Assembly (NCBI GenBank): GCA_938028625.1
Contig: CALIZB010000159.1
Location: 1 to 35,974 of the forward strand
Source: an uncultured Bacteroidia bacterium
GTDB taxonomy: Bacteria > Bacteroidota > Bacteroidia > JANWVE01
DNA length: 35,974 bases
Direction: 5' to 3'
The notes beneath the pieces were generated by a model, which saw nothing but the letters and a program-made list of their open reading frames with translations, did no database searches and was not told the origin of the DNA. This document shows, in pieces, positions 25,330-32,004 of the stretch. Both the position numbers and the translations under genes were made by a program. The stretch's first letter is position 1, and each line of letters starts with the position of its first letter.

Positions 25330-26826
25330 TTATCCTTTGTAATCTAATTGTTTATCTTGTATAATTTGCGCAGTAGCTCTATACATTAGCGAAATCAAAC
25401 GTTTGAAGTTAGATATGTCTTTTGAAAGTTCTTTTGACGACTTATTTAAGATATCATCAAAAGACTCGTAGTCTTTCATTCGTCTAAAAGAAAACAAACT
25501 AGAGCTTTTATGTGGAGTTATAGATTCTATTGATGAGAAAACTTCTTCTTTATTCTCTTCATCAATTTTGAAAGGTTTGAAAGCAACATGGTTCTCTGCC
25601 ATTTCCCTTAAATATTGATAATAAAGTTCTATGAATTCTTTCATGTCTTGGTATACAGGGTCGTTTGTGTTTATTTTTGTTTCGTCGAACCAAGGTGATT
25701 TTTTGTTAGATATTTTAGGTAATCTATCTGTAAAATAGCGTGTCATTAAGAAAAATTGTATGAGTTCATTTTGTATTTTTTTTCTGTCTTTATGGGATAA
25801 ACAAGTAAGAGTTAAATATGGTGTAGAAGTGCTATATGAGGCTGTACTATATTCTTTTTTACTCACTTCTTCATTTGTTGTAAAATCTGTATCCATAAAA
25901 TCAAAGATAGATAAGGCACTAGCAAACTCTATAAAATGAGCTTTATTTTCTTGTGTTCTTCCACCTTCTGAATTTTCATAGGTAGCACCGTTAGTATATC
26001 CTATGTAATAAATAGAGTTGAGTTGTTTGGTATGAATTATATTATTGTAGTAGTATTCAAGTGCAGATTTTGTTTTAGAAATAAAGGTGTTACTATTTAT
26101 TTTACTACTTTCTGTATTTTCTAGGTTAAAATAAGGAAGCACACTAATAGCACCGATAACAGCATCTTTAATATAGTTATGATTAGGTATTTTTTCATCT
26201 GGATTACGAAGGTTTTTCAATAATGTAGGAAATCCTGACGCACCTGTACCTCCAAAAATAGAACTTATAATAAATATGCGGTCACTTGAATTGAAAGAGC
26301 TAGCAAATAATTTAAAGTATTCCGCGTCAGAAAATTGATTAAGTACTATGCTTCCTATATTAGGGTTGCCTTTAAAGCCTACTTCAAGATTAGTTTCTAA
26401 ATTATCTTCTGAAAATAGCAAGCGAAGTAATGCTTGCGAACTTTCGGTCATTGTATTAAGATTGAGAAAATCTTTGAGGTTTTTATTTTGTATGTCCTGT
26501 ATCGTTTGGTGGAAACTGTTTTCTTCTATTGTAATAAGAGTTTTTAATCCATCTATATCGCCAGCAAAAGTTTGTATATTTTTTAATTTAAGCCTAAAAA
26601 AATTATTATCAGTGTGTTCTACATTATTTCGTATTCTATTGTAAAGTTTAATGAGTCTTATTGTTTTATTTAAATCTCCGTTACTGTTATCAGGGTCAAT
26701 AATGATAGGAATAATTGTATCAGAGTCATTTGAGTCAAATTTTACGCCTGCGGCAGCTAAAAATACAAGATGCTTAATTACTCTGGCTCCTGTACCTCCA
26801 ATGCCAAATAAAAATAACTTTGCCAT
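25330..26826 (-). CDS. Tubulin/FtsZ-superfamily GTPase-like protein
   Basis: 498 residues, no signal peptide. The N-terminus FLFGIGGTGARVIKHL (6-21) is the first nucleotide loop, followed by strand IIPIIIDPDNSNGD with an acidic ribose-contact position (about 38-51). IISSIFGGTGASGFP (186-200) is the tubulin signature loop (GGGTGSG-like). ENKAHFIEFASALSIFDF (293-310) resembles the central-helix/T7 region of divergent FtsZ-like families, in which acidic residues complete the GTPase site between subunits. The C-terminal 190 residues are helical and replace the usual FtsZ C-terminal domain and tail. This fits the divergent Tubulin_2/FtsZ-like families rather than FtsZ itself. It sits between a small membrane protein and the actin-fold ATPase, within one probable operon. 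Confidence 0.85.
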   Translation of the reverse strand: MAKLFLFGIGGTGARVIKHLVFLAAAGVKFDSNDSDTIIPIIIDPDNSNGDLNKTIRLIKLYNRIRNNVEHTDNNFFRLKLKNIQTFAGDIDGLKTLITIEENSFHQTIQDIQNKNLKDFLNLNTMTESSQALLRLLFSEDNLETNLEVGFKGNPNIGSIVLNQFSDAEYFKLFASSFNSSDRIFIISSIFGGTGASGFPTLLKNLRNPDEKIPNHNYIKDAVIGAISVLPYFNLENTESSKINSNTFISKTKSALEYYYNNIIHTKQLNSIYYIGYTNGATYENSEGGRTQENKAHFIEFASALSIFDFMDTDFTTNEEVSKKEYSTASYSTSTPYLTLTCLSHKDRKKIQNELIQFFLMTRYFTDRLPKISNKKSPWFDETKINTNDPVYQDMKEFIELYYQYLREMAENHVAFKPFKIDEENKEEVFSSIESITPHKSSSLFSFRRMKDYESFDDILNKSSKELSKDISNFKRLISLMYRATAQIIQDKQLDYKG

Positions 26827-26854
26827 ATTTGTAGTAATTTGAGGTTATATTGAA

Positions 26855-27292
26855 TTAAAAAGGTATTTTTCTATGATTGTTGCTAACAGATTTGAATAAC
26901 AATGCAAATATGAAGTATAAAATCAAATAGTAAAAAAGAACTGTAAATGCAAAGCCCCATGTGTCTCCATTTGTTATTTGCAGTTCTTTGCAATACATTT
27001 TATTAGTAATATCACTGCTTACCTTTAGAAAAGACCATAAGAAAGGCAACAAACCAGTTACAATTCCAACCATAGACCATTTACCTATACTAGTATACCT
27101 AGGCATATCTAATCCTTTGTAGTACAAAAAACTAGCTAAAAAAGAAACAAAAAGTATAACGAGTCCAATAGTATTGTAGAATGCGCCTGCGTCATAGGCT
27201 TTACATCTCATGTTAAAACCACGAAGATGCTCTCCTAAATCCTTACTATATAGGGACATTAACTCAAATATTGTTGCAAAAAGGTCTGTCAT
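26855..27292 (-). CDS. Three-helix inner-membrane protein
   Basis: 145 residues from ATG 27292, 4 bp after the upstream stop; an in-frame TTG at 27304 would overlap that gene by 8 bp and is less likely. An amphipathic N-terminal part (MTDLFATIFELMSLYSKDLG) with two Cys (30 and 101 overall) is followed by three membrane helices at about 40-58, 70-90 and 112-135, and a short basic tail. It has no recognisable family or catalytic motif. Encoded just before the tubulin-like gene, it is a candidate membrane anchor or adaptor for it, but this is inferred only from position. Confidence 0.75.
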   Translation of the reverse strand: MTDLFATIFELMSLYSKDLGEHLRGFNMRCKAYDAGAFYNTIGLVILFVSFLASFLYYKGLDMPRYTSIGKWSMVGIVTGLLPFLWSFLKVSSDITNKMYCKELQITNGDTWGFAFTVLFYYLILYFIFALLFKSVSNNHRKIPF

Positions 27293-27296
27293 ATGC

Positions 27297-28673
27297 TTAA
27301 TCAATAATAGTTAGTTTAAATAAAGTTTGCATGTTCCTGTTATTTTTTGCTAAATTATATATTAGTTCATAAAGTCCAAAAGTTTTTGTTTTTTCTTTTT
27401 CTAAATCATTGATATTAACAGAGTTATTTTCTATCCATTTTGGAAGTTCATTTATTTTAATACTAACTGTGAGATTGGTAGGAATAGGTTCTTCGCTCGT
27501 TATGATAAAATAATACTTATGCTTTTCGTTTTCTTTTTCTAACCGAATTTCTTTAATTGTATATTTTGGTTCAGACAACTGGTAATTTTTTTGGTTAGAT
27601 AAATAAGACTCACCATACAACACTTCAAGATTTTCCATTCCTAAGACTTCCAGAGTAAATTTTATTTGAGTAGGTTTTTTTATCTTTATTTTATTTTTCT
27701 CTTTTTTTTCTATCTCTACACCTTGAATATTATTTCTTCCTTGAAGTATTCTTGTATTTATAGATAAATCATTTATGCTACTGATAGAAATAAATTCTCC
27801 TATGCTCTCTTGATGTAAAAAATTCATTTTTTTAAGTTTTATTATTTGTTCAGGTTGTCCAATAAATAGCATATAAAAAGGACGTTGTATATTACTTAAC
27901 TGTGTTTTTTGATTATTACTATACCAAAAGTATCCATTAAAATCTACATTATAGCCAACAAGATAAAAACTTTTATTCTTTATATCTATTCCTTTAAGAA
28001 ATTCTAATACGTTTTTGGAGTTATCTTTATGGTTAGAGGTTATGAGGTCAGACGCTAGAACAACAACATTCTCTTTATCTGCTTTTTCAGCAATCTTGGG
28101 AATAAGCTTGTGAAATAAAGAACTTAATCCATTAGACTGTTTCAGTTCATCAGACAATTTGTCTTCTATGTATTCACTCAATTGACTTTTATTGTTAAAA
28201 CTATGTTGTTGAATACATTCTCCTTCAGAATTTAGTAAGCATATAAAAGTTTTATTTTTTTCAATAAGTTTAGTTACCTTATCAACTAAAATTCCATTCA
28301 TGGATTTAGACATGTCCATTTTTTCTTTCTTAATATAACCTTTGGTAAGGTCGCTACCGTCAATATAGATGTGATAATTTGTATTGATAGTTTCCCATAA
28401 GATTGTACAACCACATTCCGATTTAAGGTATTTAATAAACTCAACGCTATCTATCTCACCTGCTTTCTGACCTTGCCAAGGCTCATTAGTTATTTTCTTA
28501 TTTTTGCTGAATACCTTTTTGAACTCTTCATAATCTTGTATGGTTACTTGTTTATTATCACAGATGTTTTCAAGATTGCTATTCCATTTATTGCTATCTC
28601 CTCTCTGGCATGACACAGCTAGTAGTGACACAGCAACCCATAAATAGTGTTTGAAAGACGCTATTATTTTCAT
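27297..28673 (-). CDS. Lipoprotein with degenerate von Willebrand A-like domain
   Basis: 458 residues. Lipoprotein signal with Cys22 (SLLAVSC). A conserved-looking segment follows (45-95, including CGC at 87-89). From about 98 a vWA-like Rossmann fold appears: strand NYHIYIDGSDLTKGYIKK, in which DGSD sits where active vWA domains have DxSxS, then ENVVVLASDLITSN (201-214), the typical V-V-x-x-SD strand, and RPFYMLFIG (264-272). The MIDAS is therefore partial: D105 and S107 remain but the second Ser is missing. The rest (about 310-458) is beta-rich, probably Ig-like. It is likely to face the periplasm. Its stop is 4 bp from the next start. FtsZ-like/vWA pairings are known in other bacteria (Makarova and Koonin 2010, from memory). 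Confidence 0.78.
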   Translation of the reverse strand: MKIIASFKHYLWVAVSLLAVSCQRGDSNKWNSNLENICDNKQVTIQDYEEFKKVFSKNKKITNEPWQGQKAGEIDSVEFIKYLKSECGCTILWETINTNYHIYIDGSDLTKGYIKKEKMDMSKSMNGILVDKVTKLIEKNKTFICLLNSEGECIQQHSFNNKSQLSEYIEDKLSDELKQSNGLSSLFHKLIPKIAEKADKENVVVLASDLITSNHKDNSKNVLEFLKGIDIKNKSFYLVGYNVDFNGYFWYSNNQKTQLSNIQRPFYMLFIGQPEQIIKLKKMNFLHQESIGEFISISSINDLSINTRILQGRNNIQGVEIEKKEKNKIKIKKPTQIKFTLEVLGMENLEVLYGESYLSNQKNYQLSEPKYTIKEIRLEKENEKHKYYFIITSEEPIPTNLTVSIKINELPKWIENNSVNINDLEKEKTKTFGLYELIYNLAKNNRNMQTLFKLTIID

Positions 28674-28728
28674 GTTTGTTGTTATAGAAGAAAAAATTTT
28701 TGTAAAATTATATCAAAATAATCTAACA

Positions 28729-29391
28729 TCAAAACAATCTAATTACATTATTTTGATAATCTATTTCTACTCTTCCAAATCTAGATAGAGCACTCTGTCC
28801 GAGTAGTAATGGGGCACGCGCATTCTTAATTACAATTGCGTCTACATCACGTAGAATTTTATTTCCTACTTCTACTTGTCTTAATGTTATTTTTTTTGCG
28901 GTCAATGTATTTCCTGAAGCATCTTTATAGGTAACTTGCTCTTTTATATCACTTTGCTTAATACGCCTTTTTTTTGTCAATAACTGAAACTCTAACTCTG
29001 ATATAGAAATATCTGACGCACCTGTATCAAAGACAAAATCTAATTCTAATCCATTTATCCGTATAGGAATTTCATAAACTCCACTTTCTGTCTTGAACAT
29101 AGGTATCTCAACATATTCATTATTGTTCTGATCACGTTTTACAAGAACTTTTCTTCGTGTTTTTTTCTCCTCGTCATTATTATCATTCTCTTCTGTGTCA
29201 TCATCTTTTTCAATGATTACTTTGTTTAGTTCTTTTTCCTTTTTTATTTTTATATCATCATTATTTTCTTCTGCTTCCTGATGCTCTAACCGCCTTCCGG
29301 ATTTGCTACAACCCGCAGAAACAAATACTAAAAAGTAAGAAACTAATACAAGTAGTTGTAATAAAAAAATTACCTTTTTCATAAGATACAT
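28729..29391 (-). CDS. Lipoprotein with retroviral-type (clan AA) aspartic protease domain
   Basis: 220 residues from ATG 29391; ATG 29382 (MKKVIFLL) is an equally workable start, and a TTG at 29403 lies inside the promoter box. Lipoprotein signal with Cys28 (FVSAGC), then a very acidic, flexible stretch (about 35-85, rich in Asp, Glu and Asn). The protease domain covers about 92-220: VYEIPIRINGLELDFVFDTGAS with the catalytic Asp122 in DTGAS, and LLLGQSALSRFG near 195-206, as in the single-domain bacterial pepsin-retropepsin family that works as a dimer. It is the first gene of the cluster, 55 bp before the vWA-like lipoprotein. It may process a cluster protein in the periplasm, but no substrate is evident. 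Confidence 0.85.
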   Translation of the reverse strand: MYLMKKVIFLLQLLVLVSYFLVFVSAGCSKSGRRLEHQEAEENNDDIKIKKEKELNKVIIEKDDDTEENDNNDEEKKTRRKVLVKRDQNNNEYVEIPMFKTESGVYEIPIRINGLELDFVFDTGASDISISELEFQLLTKKRRIKQSDIKEQVTYKDASGNTLTAKKITLRQVEVGNKILRDVDAIVIKNARAPLLLGQSALSRFGRVEIDYQNNVIRLF

Positions 29392-29400
29392 TATTTTCTG

Positions 29401-29408
29401 CAAAGCTA
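29401..29408 (-). promoter_or_regulatory. -7 box at the head of the cluster
   Basis: Reads TAGCTTTG on the minus strand, 9 bp before ATG 29391. It is the only clear box ahead of the eight tightly spaced genes that follow, so it may drive about 11 kb of transcript. No -33 element at the right distance was found. Confidence 0.45.
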
Positions 29409-29514
29409 AAAAATATTGATATATTTTTGTTTACTGATGTTATATTTTTAACTCAAAGAACACAAAAAATATCGTATTACAAGTGCTATACTAACAAAAA
29501 TACTTTTTTGTTAG

Positions 29515-29547
29515 TTGATAACCAGTTATTAGAATAGTATATCTTTG
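29515..29547 (+). promoter_or_regulatory. Promoter of the histidine phosphatase gene
   Basis: TTG (29515-29517), a 22-bp spacer and TATCTTTG (29540-29547), ending 6 bp before ATG 29554. The 162-bp gap thus contains divergent promoters for this gene and for the cluster on the other strand. Confidence 0.55.
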
Positions 29548-29553
29548 CGCTTT

Positions 29554-30204
29554 ATGGAACGATATTTTTCTAATTTTTTGCACTTATACATTATTCGGCA
29601 TGCAGAAACAGATTTGAATAAAAATGGAATCATTCAGGGAGGAGGTATAGATAGCGACATTAACGAACATGGTATATGGCAAGCCGAGCAGTTCTATCAA
29701 CATTACAAACATATATCTTTTGATGCTGTGTATTGCTCTACTTTGAAAAGAACTCAACAGACTGTACAAAAATTTATAACAAATGCACCCTGGGTAGAGT
29801 TTTTACCTGAACTTAATGAAATTTCATGGGGAAAATTAGAAGGTCAACTTGCTACACAAGAACAAAAAGAAATATACAAAAATCTTATTCACGAGTGGCA
29901 ACAAGGAAATGTACATGCTAAAATAGAAGATGGAGAGAGTGCTTTATCCGTACAAAACAGATTGAGAAAGGCGTTGAAAAAAATACATTACAACCATGCC
30001 AAAGGAAATATTCTCATTTGTACGCATGGACGAGCTTTACGTATTTTACTCTGTACTGTATTTAATTACGATTTAGGTAAAATGGACTTGTTTTTTAGTC
30101 ATGCGAATACTTGTGTTAATCACGTCATTTATACAGGTAACGCATATATATGTATGAGCATCAACGATACTAAACATCTACAAACAAGTCCTATTGTTGA
30201 ATAA
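29554..30204 (+). CDS. Histidine phosphatase superfamily (phosphoglycerate mutase-like) protein
   Basis: 216 residues from ATG 29554; an in-frame TTG at 29545 lies inside the -7 box and was rejected. The phosphohistidine motif is IIRHAETDLN (13-22) with the family continuation NGIIQGG, followed by CSTLKRTQQT, the acid donor region ELNEISWGKLEG and the second His in CTHGRALRI. The active site is therefore complete. It is of the short cofactor-type branch that includes alpha-ribazole and broad-specificity phosphatases; the substrate cannot be told. It reads towards purC, which has its own box 45 bp downstream. Confidence 0.9.
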   Translation: MERYFSNFLHLYIIRHAETDLNKNGIIQGGGIDSDINEHGIWQAEQFYQHYKHISFDAVYCSTLKRTQQTVQKFITNAPWVEFLPELNEISWGKLEGQLATQEQKEIYKNLIHEWQQGNVHAKIEDGESALSVQNRLRKALKKIHYNHAKGNILICTHGRALRILLCTVFNYDLGKMDLFFSHANTCVNHVIYTGNAYICMSINDTKHLQTSPIVE

Positions 30205-30232
30205 AAAACCCTTAAAGTATTTAAGTTTTGTA

Positions 30233-30240
30233 TAACTTTG
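30233..30240 (+). promoter_or_regulatory. -7 box before purC
   Basis: TAACTTTG ends 8 bp before ATG 30249, predicting an almost leaderless mRNA. A TTG at 30228, just upstream of the box, is in frame with purC and could be mistaken for its start. Confidence 0.5.
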
Positions 30241-30248
30241 CACGCAGA

Positions 30249-31175
30249 ATGCTATCGTTTTCTTCACAAACAAACTTTTATCAAGGTAAAGTAAGAGATA
30301 TTTATACTATAAAAGATGAGTATCTAGTGATTGTGGCAAGCAATCGTATATCTGCCTTTGACCATATTTTACGACAGGAAATTCCTTACAAAGGACAGGT
30401 ACTTAACCAAACGGCGGCCTATTTTTTAGAAAAAACAAAAGACATAGTACCTAATCATTATTTAGGTAGTCCTGCACCGAATGTTACAATAGGAGTTCGC
30501 TGTACTCCATTTCCGATTGAGATTGTAGTAAGAGGATATTTAGTAGGACATGCATGGAGGGAATATAAAGCAGGTAAAAGGACTTTATCAGGAGTAGTTT
30601 TACCCGAAGGTATGCGTCAGAATGATAAATTTCCTGAACCTATTATCACGCCTACTACAAAATCTACGATTGGACACGATATTGATATTAGTGTAGAAGA
30701 AATCTTAAAATCAGGTTTAGTAGAAGATTTTGAATGGTATCAAATTCAGGATTATGCTTTGAAGTTATTTGAAAAAGGTACACAAATGGCAAAAGAAAGA
30801 GGCTTAATCTTGGTAGATACAAAATATGAATTTGGAACAGATAAAAATGGAAATATCTTACTCATAGATGAAGTACACACTCCTGATTCTTCTCGTTATT
30901 TTATGGCAGAGAGTTATTATGAAAGACAAGAACAAGGTTTAGCCCAAATTCAACTTTCTAAAGAATTTGTGCGTGAATGGCTAATCAAACATAATTTTCA
31001 GGGATTAGAAGGACAAATTTTACCTGATTTGCCCCCTGATTTTGTACAAGAAGTAAGTAAAAAATATATTGATTTGTATGAAAAAGTTACAGGAAGCACT
31101 TTTATTCCTGCTGATTATTCAAAAGAACAGACACAAAATTTAGTACAAGAATTTTTAGCTACTTTAATATCATGA
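30249..31175 (+). CDS. purC: Phosphoribosylaminoimidazole-succinocarboxamide synthase
   Basis: 308 residues from ATG 30249 (MLSFSSQTNFYQGKVRDIY). The enzyme joins aspartate to CAIR with ATP in de novo purine synthesis. Signatures: YQGKVRDIYTI at the ATP site, ASNRISAFDHIL, the first family signature IEIVVRGYLVGHAW, TPTTKSTIGHD, and the second signature LVDTKYEFG followed by LIDEVHTPDSSRYF. Length and wording fit the roughly 300-residue form found in many Bacteroidota. The last 4 bp overlap the ATG of the PASTA protein gene (ATGA), indicating translational coupling. Confidence 0.96.
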   Translation: MLSFSSQTNFYQGKVRDIYTIKDEYLVIVASNRISAFDHILRQEIPYKGQVLNQTAAYFLEKTKDIVPNHYLGSPAPNVTIGVRCTPFPIEIVVRGYLVGHAWREYKAGKRTLSGVVLPEGMRQNDKFPEPIITPTTKSTIGHDIDISVEEILKSGLVEDFEWYQIQDYALKLFEKGTQMAKERGLILVDTKYEFGTDKNGNILLIDEVHTPDSSRYFMAESYYERQEQGLAQIQLSKEFVREWLIKHNFQGLEGQILPDLPPDFVQEVSKKYIDLYEKVTGSTFIPADYSKEQTQNLVQEFLATLIS

Positions 31176-31987
31176 TAGAACAAGTAAAGAACAAAGTAAA
31201 GATTTATTATCAAAAATGGCGGAGTTTTCAGGAAAAAAAACCTGTACTGGCTGCGGTTATTATACATGGTGGGGGAGTGATTTTAGGTAGTTTTGTAGTA
31301 TTATGGTCTATATTTAATGTTTTAATGCCCATTTACACGCGTCATGGTAAAAGTAAAGAAATTCCAAATGTGGTAAAAAAGAAGTTTCATGAAGCTGTTG
31401 AAGAATTAGAAAACAAAGGACTTACAGTGCGTTTAGATTCTGTATATGATGAAAAACGCCCCCCACTTATTGTATTAGACCAGTACCCAAAAGGAGGATA
31501 CACCTACAAAAAGCGTAATCGTGAAGTAATTATTACCTACAATATGAGCAAACCGCCATTAGTAGAACTTCCTGACCTGAAAGGTAAATCATTAGATATT
31601 GTCAAAGAACAAATGAAAAGCCTTAAAATCAACATTGGAAATATTTCTTATATTCCGTATCCCTACAATGTGTTTGTTGAGTACCAATATAAAGGTAAAT
31701 CTCTCGCAGCAGGTAAAAAAATACAACAAGGTGAAACAATAGACATCGTGATGGGCAGTGGTCAATGCAATAAAATGCTTACACCTATATTTACAGGATT
31801 AAGTTTAAAGGAAGCTATTCGTAAAGCCGAACAGTACGGATTAGAGTACGAAGTAGACTCTACTAAGTATATCCAATATGCTATACCAGGCAAAATACAT
31901 AGTCAATCACCAGGCATAAGAGATTCTGTCTGTAAAGGGGACAGAGTGATACTTGTACTGACAAGTTATAAGAAAAAGAAAAAATAA
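31172..31987 (+). CDS. Membrane protein with three PASTA domains, no kinase domain
   Basis: 271 residues. A short basic cytoplasmic N-terminus, one membrane helix (about 26-53), then three tandem PASTA domains at about 61-127, 131-196 and 199-265. Each begins with a P-N/D-hydrophobic turn (IPNVVKKKFHEAVEEL, LPDLKGKSLDIVKEQM, TPIFTGLSLKEAIRKA) and ends in a ...G..I.I.. strand. PASTA domains bind peptidoglycan fragments or scaffold wall enzymes. In Gram-positives they sit on Ser/Thr kinases or PBPs, but free-standing ones are common in Bacteroidota. It is coupled to purC by a 4-bp overlap and is followed 17 bp later by a glycosyltransferase gene. Confidence 0.9.
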   Translation: MIEQVKNKVKIYYQKWRSFQEKKPVLAAVIIHGGGVILGSFVVLWSIFNVLMPIYTRHGKSKEIPNVVKKKFHEAVEELENKGLTVRLDSVYDEKRPPLIVLDQYPKGGYTYKKRNREVIITYNMSKPPLVELPDLKGKSLDIVKEQMKSLKINIGNISYIPYPYNVFVEYQYKGKSLAAGKKIQQGETIDIVMGSGQCNKMLTPIFTGLSLKEAIRKAEQYGLEYEVDSTKYIQYAIPGKIHSQSPGIRDSVCKGDRVILVLTSYKKKKK

Positions 31988-32004
31988 GATTAAGTTACAG
32001 AGTT

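Noticed and set aside
17428-29391. Low-GC island suggesting recent transfer
   Set aside because: Five sampled 60-base lines inside gave 91/300 G+C and five outside gave 100/300. The difference is small, and no integrase, tRNA junction or direct repeat was found, so transfer is not claimed.
17428-29391. Calling the cluster a Zorya anti-phage system
   Set aside because: Only the ZorA/ZorB-like motor fits. No helicase, nuclease or other Zorya effector is present, and neighbouring genes are not defence genes.
29545-29547. TTG start for the histidine phosphatase
   Set aside because: It is the last three bases of the -7 box; ATG 29554 is in frame and gives the normal N-terminus.
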